Positions 36,401 through 44,800 of a DNA stretch of 64,000 nt are shown here, in pieces (within the stretch, counting starts at the first letter, position 1; the number at the start of each line of letters is the position of its first letter). The stretch is from Pedobacter hiemivivus (lineage in GTDB: Bacteria > Bacteroidota > Bacteroidia > Sphingobacteriales > Sphingobacteriaceae): the NCBI RefSeq assembly GCF_004331685.1, contig NZ_SJSM01000005.1:124001-188000 (forward strand), given 5' to 3'. Both the position numbers and the translations under genes were made by a program. Under the pieces are notes generated by a model. The model ran no database searches and was not told the origin of the DNA. It saw nothing but the letters and a program-made list of their open reading frames with translations.

Positions 36401-37077
36401 ATCCGCTGGTATCCTGTGTTTACCGTTACCGCTACTTCCTCCAGGTTTCCGATGGCAACTTCCATACGGATAGTTCCAAGTTCTTTAGCTGCAGGCACTT
36501 CTTTGGTTGTGTACCCGGTATAACTAATAACAACTGTCACATCCTCCTCCACATTTTGCAGCAGGAACGTTCCATCTGTACCGGTCCTTACCCCTTGTCT
36601 TCGTCCCTTAACACTCACCGTGGCACCTGGTAAAGGATTGCCCGTTACCGAATCAACTATTCGACCACGCACATCGATATTTACAAAAACGGCGCGCAGG
36701 TTATCTATAAAAGAAGGCTTAGCGGCTTCTATGACAATGAATTTGTCCTTTACAGAATAAGTAAGATCCTGATCGCGGAACAGCACCCTCAGGGCTTCTT
36801 CCAGTTGAACATTCTTCAGGTTTACGGTTACTTTTTTCGCATTTCCAACCTCTTTCGAGTTAAACACAAAGTCGTAGCCGGTTTGTAATCTTATTTTATT
36901 AATTATATTTCCAAGAGAGGCGCCTGTTTCATTTAAAGTTACTCGTTGGGCATACCCAACAGCACTTGCCTGAATCAAAAAGGTGGTCATTAGTACTATG
37001 ATTAACTTCATAATCAATAGGAGTTTGGCTGGCAGCCACTTAAACGGCTTACCACAGTTTAAAGCATTGTTATCCAT
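33463..37077 (-). CDS. SusC/RagA TonB-dependent receptor with STN domain (locus B)
   Basis: A 1204-residue receptor with signal peptide (KLLLIMKLIIVLMTTFLIQA), STN domain (TGASLGNIINKIRLQTGYDF), carboxypeptidase-like domain (RGRIVDSVTGNPLPGATVSV), plug (SPLIVVDGYPTELTLDMID, ILKDAASATVYGVRASNG) and barrel. The plug ends IIERKQ instead of the usual ITTKKG. It lies 298 bp downstream of FecR; the gap carries a conserved paired CAATATTG element, shared with locus C, 49 nt before the start codon. It probably imports an oligomer and signals to FecR. Confidence 0.95.
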   Translation of the reverse strand: MDNNALNCGKPFKWLPAKLLLIMKLIIVLMTTFLIQASAVGYAQRVTLNETGASLGNIINKIRLQTGYDFVFNSKEVGNAKKVTVNLKNVQLEEALRVLFRDQDLTYSVKDKFIVIEAAKPSFIDNLRAVFVNIDVRGRIVDSVTGNPLPGATVSVKGRRQGVRTGTDGTFLLQNVEEDVTVVISYTGYTTKEVPAAKELGTIRMEVAIGNLEEVAVTVNTGYQRIKPEQSTGAVAQIGTKEYESRVSSNFLDGLVNRLPGLMINNSVQFTSTTPGVGETTRPLFNIRGISTMSANQSPLIVVDGYPTELTLDMIDPNEIKSVTILKDAASATVYGVRASNGVIIIERKQATPGAAQFNFRSTLGLTPEENYSRYRWDPEASGINASYTRERQALIVNPSSWNALFAPGPITGGNIGRSIPYYIQAQLVAGIITPAQAESSFAELANYDNLEDYSRLFQRTAVSQTNTLNISGGVPDALYYITANYTGNRNNAILNDNNRFQLTGRTTLKLAKRLSLELITEYQENRANSAPIPGAAEFAGYERYEDVNGNPAAIISKSYAPVYNNVLLSQGFLDQNYYSLIEANKVSNKTRTLNYKTIANFNYNIGKGFNLLFGGVYETSCTEFRHLAAQGSNEVNAMVNTYTVTPTTANPSLVFKRNLPDGDFLRQQNTSSTGYTARTQLNYNKRIGNHSLNGIAGAEMRRVLNKSNLASYFGYNDQSLLHQPVDYASIINGVTGVRGTLVTSNPLEALNTLFNQTYDDDRYVSAFSNIVYSFKDTYSLSGSIRIDQSNLFGSDPKYKYKPLWSLGAAWNIHKEDFMNDINWLHQLKLRAAYGFNGNVAKLSLPQVIAQAQNNTQNTPTLPSLVLFSNANTGLRWEQTENLNFGLDYDIFKNITGSLEYYTKKTTDVMGNSSIDPTLGASSALVNYATIRNNGLEFSLKTDWISTKNFNWNTGIVVAKNNSKVLDVYRTGRYDPQILDLLGYVSGYPVGAMFSYDTRGLNNEGHPIIYDQNGASYVVNTSTTGTPLVTAMSDKNSGLVQYSGTTIPTISGGLSNRVDVGDFYFFAMINYYGGFKVRVPRPTPAETRPLLGSNNFWRVAGDEAKTDIPNLTDLNSFAPGLAYRYNSNYVVSGDYMTLGDVTVSYRLNDVNFIKKAGFKNFEIKAQASNLYSVGFNRYNFSMATGSYAKSYLTPTYTLGLFTNF

Positions 37078-37121
37078 ACTTCGTCATTGCTTTGTATTCA
37101 AACTAAAGGGTCGACGACAGA

Positions 37122-37161
37122 CCATCAATATTGCTTTGTTGCACAATATTGCCTAAGTTTG
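37122..37161 (-). promoter_or_regulatory. paired-CAATATTG promoter element upstream of susC, locus B
   Basis: On the minus strand this reads AAACTTAGGCAATATTG, 10 nt, then AAAGCAATATTGATGG, almost the same as upstream of SusC in locus C (41796-41836). The CAATATTG boxes (37144-37151 and 37126-37133) start 18 bp apart in both loci. Downstream, 18 nt after the second box's TTG, lies TTTAGTTTG, close to the Bacteroidota -7 box TAnnTTTG. The TTG would serve as the -33 element. The rest of the 298-bp gap shows only a hairpin. Confidence 0.72.
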
Positions 37162-37242
37162 AATTGGTTTGAGTTGATAAATGATTGTACACAAATAATT
37201 GTTCTTCCTGATTTTTTTTCAGGAATGGTTGCTCAAACTTCT

Positions 37243-37271
37243 GCCGGAAAGTGTTGGTAGCACTTTTCGGC
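37243..37271. other. hairpin between fecR and susC, locus B
   Basis: The arms GCCGGAAAGTG and CACTTTTCGGC enclose a short loop (TTGGTAG). The position, just after FecR, matches hairpins in loci A and C. A TTTTT tract follows it on the plus strand, not on the transcribed (minus) strand, so it is not a standard terminator for the operon. Confidence 0.5.
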
Positions 37272-37375
37272 TTTTTATTAAAAGCTACCGTTTCTCTTGT
37301 AATCTTAATAGCGTAGCATTTCTTTCATAATTCGGTTCTTTAGTTTTTATTAATATGATTGATTTAGGTTGATGT

Positions 37376-38551
37376 TTATTTTGTAACTGTTATTGTTCTA
37401 CCTTCTACTTTAAAGCGTACGCTTCCTGTGGTCTGCATACGTTCCAGTACAGAAGATATATTCCTTGTTCTCGACACCGCACCACTAAAAATCTCGTATT
37501 TTGGTGCGTCGGCCATGTATACAACATCTACCTCATACCAGCGGGACAATTCGCGCATAATGCTTTCTAATGTCCTGTCCGTAAACACGATATTTCCATT
37601 TTTCCAGGCCACGGCTTCCTCCAGATCAACTTTCTCCACCCTAATATTTCCGTTATTTATAGCTTGTTCTCCTGGTTTTAAGATGTATGAAAAAGCAGTT
37701 GAAGCACTTTTAGTACCAGCAACAACAACACGTACGCTACCCTCCAGTAATGTGGTTTTGGTGGCTGCCTCATCGCTATAACTATTGATATTAAAGTGCG
37801 TGCCGAGCACAGTTACTTCCTGCTTGTCTGTAGCTACAATAAAAGGAATAGGCTCCGATTTAGACTGATCGCCTTTAGCTTTTGCGCGATGGCTTTTTGC
37901 TACTTCAAAATAGGCTTCACCCTTTAATAATACTTTACGTTCAGGTCCAGAAAATTTTGAGGGGAAAGAAAGCTTAGAATCCGCATTCAACCAAACATGG
38001 GTGCCGTCTGGGAGCGTTACCTGATAAGTACCACCACGTGGGGTGCTTGCGGTAAGCATTTGAGCTTGGGCTGCTGAAGCAGCTACTTCCGTTCCATCAT
38101 TGTACTTCAAACCTTCCTCAGCAATTACCACTCCTATTTTTGACTCACTCAATGTGATCACCTTTCCATTTGCAAGTGTGAGCATTGCCGTATTTTTCCC
38201 TGGAAGAATATCCTTAGCAGAAACGAAGGGGTTTTCTGAACTAATACCGGAATATTGTGAATTATATAACCAAATCCCCAACGTAATTAGTGCAAGTACA
38301 GCTGCAACCCCACCTATACGATACCACAACCTCCTCACCGTCATTTTATTTACGGACTTGGGTTTGCCGATATGCAATGCTAATTCTGCACTAATTCTTT
38401 CATCAGTTCTTTCAAAAGCCTTTTGATCGGGCAATATCGTACTCATCTCCAAATCAATTAGAAACCATTGCTCCACAAGTCTACACTCTTCCTGGCTTGC
38501 TAAACCCTGACGATATCTAGAGATCAATTCTTTTGCTTTAAAACTATCCAT
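37376..38551 (-). CDS. FecR-family anti-sigma/signal transducer (locus B)
   Basis: A 391-residue FecR protein: cytoplasmic N-terminus (SFKAKELISRYRQGLASQEE), a membrane helix at about 76-94 (IGGVAAVLALITLGIWLY), a FecR domain (TPRGGTYQVTLPDGTHVWLN, VTVLGTHFNINSYSDE) and a C-terminal DUF4974 (LSRWYEVDVVYMAD, VEGRTITVTK). It lies 76 nt after its sigma gene in the same orientation and relays ligand occupancy of SusC to that sigma factor. Confidence 0.95.
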   Translation of the reverse strand: MDSFKAKELISRYRQGLASQEECRLVEQWFLIDLEMSTILPDQKAFERTDERISAELALHIGKPKSVNKMTVRRLWYRIGGVAAVLALITLGIWLYNSQYSGISSENPFVSAKDILPGKNTAMLTLANGKVITLSESKIGVVIAEEGLKYNDGTEVAASAAQAQMLTASTPRGGTYQVTLPDGTHVWLNADSKLSFPSKFSGPERKVLLKGEAYFEVAKSHRAKAKGDQSKSEPIPFIVATDKQEVTVLGTHFNINSYSDEAATKTTLLEGSVRVVVAGTKSASTAFSYILKPGEQAINNGNIRVEKVDLEEAVAWKNGNIVFTDRTLESIMRELSRWYEVDVVYMADAPKYEIFSGAVSRTRNISSVLERMQTTGSVRFKVEGRTITVTK

Positions 38552-38627
38552 ATTAAGATGGGAATATAGTCCCCCTTATATACATGTAGGTTAAGTCAGT
38601 AAAACTCCCAGATGAAATGAAAAAAAA

Positions 38628-39206
38628 TTATGGTTGAGCTAAAAACAAGAGAATCGCAAACATGCCAAGCTTTATTTTTAAAAGTTTTAGCGCATTATTA
38701 ACCTGATTATGAGCCGTTTTTTCGGTAATATTTAAGCGTTCACTAATTTCTTTATAGGACAGATTTTCTTTATGACTCATTAAGAAAACTTTTCGCATCT
38801 TCTCTGGGAGTTGTGCAATTTGTTGTTCTATAAAAGCCATCAACTCATTTTCAGCAACCTGATTGTCGGTAATCCATTCGCCTTCATCAATAAATAACTG
38901 GAAAGAAGCCGCATAATCAGCTCTTACTTTCTGTTTGTCTATCCAATCAAAAAATCTGTATCTGAGTGCTGTGAATAGATAGGCCACAATACTACCCTTT
39001 AGGTCGACTACCGCTCTCCTATCCCATAGAGAAATCAATACCTCCTGTACCAAATCACCTGCAAGATCTTCATCCTTTACCAGCCTCAGCGCATAAATAA
39101 ACAATTCCTTTTTGTGTCGGTTATAAATCTCCGTAAATGCAATACCGTCCCCCTCCTTTAACAAGGCCGTCAATTCCTGATCGGTATAAGCACCATAAGC
39201 AGCCAT
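38628..39206 (-). CDS. ECF sigma factor (locus B)
   Basis: A 192-residue ECF sigma factor opening MAAYGAYTDQELTALLKEGD. Region 2 is LRLVKDEDLAGDLVQEVLI and SLWDRRAVVDL; region 4 is LPEKMRKVFLMSHKENLSYK with the helix-turn-helix EISERLNITEKTAHNQVNNA. It is the first gene of locus B and should direct its transcription when released by FecR. It is close kin of the locus C sigma factor but not identical, leaving room for cross-talk. Confidence 0.94.
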   Translation of the reverse strand: MAAYGAYTDQELTALLKEGDGIAFTEIYNRHKKELFIYALRLVKDEDLAGDLVQEVLISLWDRRAVVDLKGSIVAYLFTALRYRFFDWIDKQKVRADYAASFQLFIDEGEWITDNQVAENELMAFIEQQIAQLPEKMRKVFLMSHKENLSYKEISERLNITEKTAHNQVNNALKLLKIKLGMFAILLFLAQP

Positions 39207-39287
39207 GAAATGAGTTCCTTGTTTAGGTTACTGAAAATTTTCATGTAAACATATAGAGGAAATCTCAAACGCCTTGTAAAAACTTAA

Positions 39288-39530
39288 TTATTTTTTTGGT
39301 TTACATTTGATGAACTTCACATCTTCGTCAGAAGCGGCTACTACATTTAAACTATCCCCCGGTACAAGAAATTGTACATTTTCGAACGTTAGTTTTCTTA
39401 CACCAAGTAAACTGATTTTGGAATCTTTTGTCTCAATGATAGCATTTTTTACGGAAAAACCATTTATATCCGCTGCGGTAAACAACTTATCTGATTTAAC
39501 ATCTACCTGCTCTATTCGCACATCCCTTAA
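39288..39530 (-). pseudogene. C-terminal stump of a parallel beta-helix protein, GH28-like
   Basis: The frame reads SPLRDVRIEQVDVKSDKLFT, AADINGFSVKNAIIETKD, SKISLLGVRKLTFENVQF and ends KCKPKK. Regularly spaced hydrophobic strand turns of this kind are typical of the last coils of polygalacturonase (GH28)-like beta-helices. It opens after an in-frame TAA and has no ATG; a GTG at 39521 is unlikely to be a true start. The upstream several hundred codons are absent. It meets the plus-strand stump at about 39530. Confidence 0.55.
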
Positions 39531-39668
39531 TGGGCTTTACAATTAAAAGGCAATGATACTTATTTCCCTAAATATATTGATGCTCTATGGCCCATAATGA
39601 CTAAACAGGTATTGAATAAGATGTACGCTTCAGATGGAAATGAGGAATCGTCTTTTCCAGTGCAATGA
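39531..39668 (+). pseudogene. 3' stump of an unidentified gene
   Basis: An open plus-strand frame reads LQLKGNDTYFPKYIDALWPI, MTKQVLNKMYASDGNEESSF and PVQ, stopping at 39668. The sequence composition looks protein-coding, and no start or promoter precedes it. It abuts the minus-strand beta-helix stump head to head, so both genes lost their 5' ends in one event. No other gene was seen up to the sigma gene at 39888; that spacer is AT-rich. The family is not recognised. Confidence 0.45.
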
Positions 39669-39887
39669 TTCTGCTGGGTGTTTTTAGCTGTAGTCCGGCG
39701 TAGTTATTTTAGTATTTACCTTTTTCTCTAAAACACTTATTTTCTGTTAAAAAAAGCCATACAAGTTACTGTATGCATGTTTTATGAATAAATAACTGAG
39801 TAATTACATTAGAAACCCGGTTTTTTAATTTGAACTTGTATAAGTTTGTAAATATTCATAAAGTAAGATGGAGCTAAACACAGGGCA

Positions 39888-40469
39888 ATGAGTGCTAGCA
39901 GGATATATACTGATCAAGAATTGATGGCTTTACTGAAGGCCGGAAATGAAATGGCCTATGCAATAATCTATAAAAGATATTGGGCTGTCTTGTATCGCCA
40001 CGCCCGAAGGATGCTCCACGATGAACAGGAATCTGAAGATGTTACGCAGGAGGTGTTTTTTTCGCTTTGGAATAAAAGTAGCACACTGCATCTGGAAACT
40101 TCTTTATCTGCTTACCTCTACAAAGCTGTAAGGAATAGAGTTTTTGATAAGTTAGACCGTGACAAGGTTAAAGCCAGATACATGAGCTCATTGGGTAAAT
40201 TTATTGAAGAAGGTGAACCACAAACTGATTACCTGATCAGAGAAAGGCAGTTAAAAGAACTGATTGAGCAGGAAATCACCGCCCTGCCAGAGGCCATGCG
40301 GGTGGTTTTCGATCTTAGTCGGAATGCACACCTATCGTACCAGGAAATAGCCAATACGCTCAATACTACCGAAGGAGCTGTTCGGAACCACATGAGCCGT
40401 GCATTAAAGCTATTGCGGTCAAAGTTGGGCCCTACTATTGTCATTATGATGATTTTTAATCGCTGGTAA
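39888..40469 (+). CDS. ECF sigma factor (locus C)
   Basis: A 193-residue ECF sigma factor opening MSASRIYTDQELMALLKAGN. Region 2: RRMLHDEQESEDVTQEVFFS, SLWNKSSTLHL; region 4: LPEAMRVVFDLSRNAHLSYQ with the helix-turn-helix EIANTLNTTEGAVRNHMSRA. It is the first gene of locus C, 94 nt before FecR. Its likely target is the SusC promoter at 41796-41860. Confidence 0.94.
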   Translation: MSASRIYTDQELMALLKAGNEMAYAIIYKRYWAVLYRHARRMLHDEQESEDVTQEVFFSLWNKSSTLHLETSLSAYLYKAVRNRVFDKLDRDKVKARYMSSLGKFIEEGEPQTDYLIRERQLKELIEQEITALPEAMRVVFDLSRNAHLSYQEIANTLNTTEGAVRNHMSRALKLLRSKLGPTIVIMMIFNRW

Positions 40470-40563
40470 GCATCAGGTTAAACCTGCGTTAGAAAAATAT
40501 TATTTTTTTTTGAGAGTCCCTGCCGGGGAAACCGTCTTATCCATATATAGCAGTTAAAGGATA

Positions 40564-41682
40564 ATGAAAAACTCAAAGGCAGAAGAATTATACCAAAAGT
40601 ACCGCAGGGACGAAGCTACTGATGAGGAAGCTGCATGGATAGAAAGCTGGTATCTGGCTGAAGTTAGCAAAACAAAGTTGCTCGATGAAGATTTAGACTA
40701 TAACAATATAGAAGATCGCATATGGAGTAAACTCGAGGAGCAACGTACTGTAAAAAGTATACGCTTATGGCCCCGTATGATAGGCATTACCGCTACGGTA
40801 GCTATAATCGGGTTTGGTATTTGGTTTTATACAACTCAGTTGGAGGTACATCCAAAAGCAGAGATACTAGCCCACAATGATATTGGTCCCGGCAAGACTG
40901 GCGCAACACTGACCCTTGCGAATGGTCGGAAAATTATTCTAAGTAACGCACCCACAGGAGCGATAGCTGAAGAAGATGGTGTAGTTGTTACAAAATCCGC
41001 AGATGGACAATTGGTATACGAAATAAAAAATTCTGCGACCAGGACAAGCAAAATAAATACCCTATCTACGGCCAACGGAGAAACCTATAAGGTAATATTG
41101 CCTGACGGGTCATCTGTTTGGTTGAATGCCACTTCTTCGATAAATTATCCGGCAAATTTCGCTTTGGCGAAAAAACGCATCGTCCAATTGAAGGGCGAAG
41201 CGTATTTTGAAATCACTCAAGATAAGAAACATCCTTTTGTAGTACTGAGTACAGGTCAGGAGATTGAAGTACTAGGTACACACTTTAACATTAACGCTTA
41301 TCCTAATGAGGCAAATATAAAAACAACATTGTTGGAAGGATCTGTTCGTATAAGCCGAAAGGATAAACAGCAGATGCTGGAGCCGGGACAGCAAGCTATC
41401 GCTTCCGAAAACGGAATAGCAATCAGGGCTGTCGATACTGATGAGGTGATCGCATGGAAAGATGGTTATTTTGAGTTTGTAAAATCAGATATCCAGACGG
41501 TTATGCGGCAGATTTCGAGATGGTATAGTGTAGATGTCCAGTATGAGGGGCCGATCAGCAAAGAGACTTTTACAGGCAGGATATCCAGAACAAAAAACAT
41601 CAGCCAGATATTGAAGATGGTCGAATCTTCAAATGCAGTTCAAGTATCAATAAAGGGAAGGAGGATCATGGTTAAGAATTAA
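40564..41682 (+). CDS. FecR-family anti-sigma/signal transducer (locus C)
   Basis: A 372-residue FecR protein. Cytoplasmic N-terminus AEELYQKYRRDEATDEEAAW, membrane helix at about 76-93 (IGITATVAIIGFGIWFY), FecR domain (TANGETYKVILPDGSSVWLN, IEVLGTHFNINAYPNE) and C-terminal DUF4974 (ISRWYSVDVQYEG, IKGRRIMVKN). It lies between its sigma gene and SusC in the standard order. Confidence 0.95.
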   Translation: MKNSKAEELYQKYRRDEATDEEAAWIESWYLAEVSKTKLLDEDLDYNNIEDRIWSKLEEQRTVKSIRLWPRMIGITATVAIIGFGIWFYTTQLEVHPKAEILAHNDIGPGKTGATLTLANGRKIILSNAPTGAIAEEDGVVVTKSADGQLVYEIKNSATRTSKINTLSTANGETYKVILPDGSSVWLNATSSINYPANFALAKKRIVQLKGEAYFEITQDKKHPFVVLSTGQEIEVLGTHFNINAYPNEANIKTTLLEGSVRISRKDKQQMLEPGQQAIASENGIAIRAVDTDEVIAWKDGYFEFVKSDIQTVMRQISRWYSVDVQYEGPISKETFTGRISRTKNISQILKMVESSNAVQVSIKGRRIMVKN

Positions 41683-41711
41683 TACTTACACTACATGATC
41701 CGAAATAAATA

Positions 41712-41740
41712 AGCCGGCTGTGCGACTAACACAACCGGCT
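41712..41740. other. hairpin between fecR and susC, locus C
   Basis: AGCCGGCTGT and ACAACCGGCT form a stem with one mismatch around GCGACTAAC. It sits 30 nt after the FecR stop, corresponding in position to hairpins in loci A and B. It might reduce read-through into SusC, leaving SusC mainly to its own promoter. Confidence 0.5.
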
Positions 41741-41795
41741 GTTGTTCAGATTATGTCAATAAAATTTCGCAGTCCTATCAACTTAAACCAGACAA

Positions 41796-41860
41796 ACAAA
41801 CTTAGGCAATATTGTGCATTAAAGCAATATTGACGGTGTTCATCCGCCGCTAAGATTTTG
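41796..41860 (+). promoter_or_regulatory. paired-CAATATTG promoter element upstream of susC, locus C
   Basis: AAACTTAGGCAATATTG, 10 nt, AAAGCAATATTGACGG: the two CAATATTG boxes start at 41807 and 41825. TAAGATTTTG (41851-41860) lies 18 nt after the TTG of the second box and resembles the Bacteroidota -7 box. The start codon is at 41877. Sequence, box spacing and distance to the -7 box match locus B, while locus A lacks the element. Confidence 0.75.
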
Positions 41861-41876
41861 TCACAAACCAGATGAA

Positions 41877-44800
41877 ATGAATATAAAAAAACTATTACTG
41901 ATCATGCGACTCACCACCGTTTTACTCTTATTGGTTATTATGCAGGTCAGTGCAAATTCTCTTGCACAGAAAATTACTTTATCCGAAAAAAATACTCCCT
42001 TAGAAAGCGTATTTAAAAAGATCAGCAAGCAAAGCGGCTACGATTTCCTGTTCACTGGAACCATGCTTAAAGAAAGTAAAAACGTCACCGTTAATGTGAA
42101 AAATGCAGACTTCATGGAAGTACTTCACATGATCTTTAAAAATCAACCCATTGAATTCAGGGTTGATGATAAAACTGTTTTCCTGTCAAAAAGAACAACT
42201 TCCCTAATCGACAAGCTGATCTCCCGGTTTTCATCGATTGATGTGCAGGGAATAGTTGTAGACTCATCGGGTTCTGCCCTATCCGGCGCCACTGTGACGG
42301 TAAAAGGAACGGGCATGTCTGTAAGAACCAACGAAGACGGAAATTTTTACCTGGAGAACATTGACGAAAACTCGGTGATTGTAATTTCGTATCTGGGTTA
42401 CGGTACCAAGGAGGTAAAAGCCCAACCGAAAATGGGTAAGATCATGTTGTCAATGGATTCCCGGCGACTGGAAGAAGTTAATGTGATCAATACAGGTTAC
42501 CAGGTCCTTTCGAAACAAAGGGCAACAGGTTCTTTTTCCAAGCCTGATATGCAGGTCTATAAAGACCGGAACGGTAGTATGGATATCATCGGACGTTTAG
42601 AAGGGCTGGTACCCGGTCTTACCATTACCAGTACAACCGCACAAACGGGCGAGACCTATAAAACACCCGTTATCCGTGGAAAGAGCAGTATTGAACTGGA
42701 TAATTCGCCGCTTTATGTGGTAAACGGAGTAATTGTGACGAACCTAAACAGTCTCAATCCGAACGACGTAGCTGATATTACAGTTTTAAAGGATGCCGTT
42801 GCCGCTGCCATCTGGGGTGCGAAAGCAGCCAATGGCGTTATTGTGATCACGACAAAATCGGGCACTAAAAATCAGAAGCTGAACATCAACTATTCGGGCT
42901 TTATTAACTTTGGGGGAAAACCGGATTTTAACTATGGCAGGTTGCTGAACAGCCAGCAATTTATTCAGGCCGCAAAAGAGACATTCGATCCGCAACTCAA
43001 CCAGTGGGACTATTTGTATAATTCTGTTATCGCCCCACATGAACTCGTCCTGTATAACCAATATCGTGGCCTGATTTCCGAAGCCACGGCAAACAAGAGT
43101 CTGGATAGCTTATCTGGTATCAGCAACAAAGGTCAGATCAAAGACCTGATGTTTCAAAATGCCATGACAATTAACAACACCCTCTCTCTGTCAGGTGGTA
43201 ATAACCAGTACTCTTTTTATGGCTCTGCGTCCTATACTAAAATAAAGTCAAGTACACCTGGTGCGGACAACGAAACTTACGGTCTAAATTTCACACAGGA
43301 TATCGCCATTTCTAAATTTCTCAAGATAGCTTTAAATACGAGTCTGAGTGCTGATCCGGGCAGGGCGAAAAGACCTGTAAGCATACAAGATAGATTTTTG
43401 CCTTATCAATTATTCCAGGATCCTGCTGGCAATCCAATCAATATGCCCTACGTTCAAGGTTGGTCAGCCGAGACAAGAGCAGACTTTCAGGCAAGAAGCC
43501 GCATCAACCTTGACTATATCCCACTGAATGAAATCAATTATGGGTACAATAAGGGAAATAATCTTTCTGCGAACCTGGTGGGTAATGCATGGCTTAAATT
43601 ACTACCAGGATTAACCTTTCACGGAACTTACGGCTACACCAAAATTCCGGGTACCATCAGATCTTATGATGACCATAGACTGTACCGTGTCAGAAAGGAA
43701 TTGTTGGGACTTACCGAAGCGGCCTCGACGAATGTGGAACCCGTTTATTACTTGCCTACCACCGGCGGCACTTATTCCCTCACCCATCGTGATCAACAGA
43801 ATTACACTTTAAGAAATCAACTTGAATACGTGCTGAATCCTCGAAAGGGGAGTGATCGTTTGACCTTACAGGTAGGACAAGAGGCGAATGAGCAGTTCTT
43901 TAAGTCCAATACCAACACTTTATATGGATATGATGAAGCACTACAAACCTATGCACAATTGGATTTTAATGCAATCAATAATATTTCAGATCCGGTTGAT
44001 CCGGAAGGTGGATTTTTTGGCGGGGCAAATCCATTTGTCGAAAACGAAAGTAAAAGCCGCGCTATTTCCTATTTCGCCTTGGCAAGTTATACACTGAACG
44101 ACAAATACAGTCTTGACGCTAGCTGGAGGATAGATCATAGCAACCTTATCGGTTCAGATAAATCTTCGCAGAATAAGCCCATCTGGAGCATAGGAGGTAA
44201 ATGGAATGTGAGTAAGGAAGATTTTATGAAATCTGCCGGGCTGATCAGTGACCTTGGCCTACGTGCTACCTATGGCGTTACAGGAAACTCACCTTTTGTG
44301 GGTGCCTCTTCCTCTTATAATATTCTATCCAGAGAAATGGGCAATTTCGGGGCTACTTATATCGGTGGACCCGCTTTTTTACTGAGCAGGCCGGCCAATA
44401 GAAAACTCAATTGGGAAAGTACGCAAACCATAAATCTTGGAATCGATTTTACCTTATGGAAAAGAATCAGCGCAAGTATTGATCTATATCGAAAAAAAAC
44501 AACGGATCTCCTGGGCGAACGCAAATCCAATCCTTTGACCGGCTACTCCAGCTTTTTAAGCAATATTGGCAATCTGGGCAACCAGGGAATTGAACTGAGT
44601 ATCCACAGTCGTAACATTGAGAATGGAGCGTTCGGCTGGTCTTCTGATTTTATATTTGCCTACAATAAGAACAAACTGGTTAGCTATAGTGATCCAACAG
44701 ATTTTGATAAGACGGGCTATAGTAGAATTTACGGCTCTAATGTGGTGGGCTTCCCTCTAAATGCTTTGTTTGCTTACCAATATGCGGGACTTGACAACTT

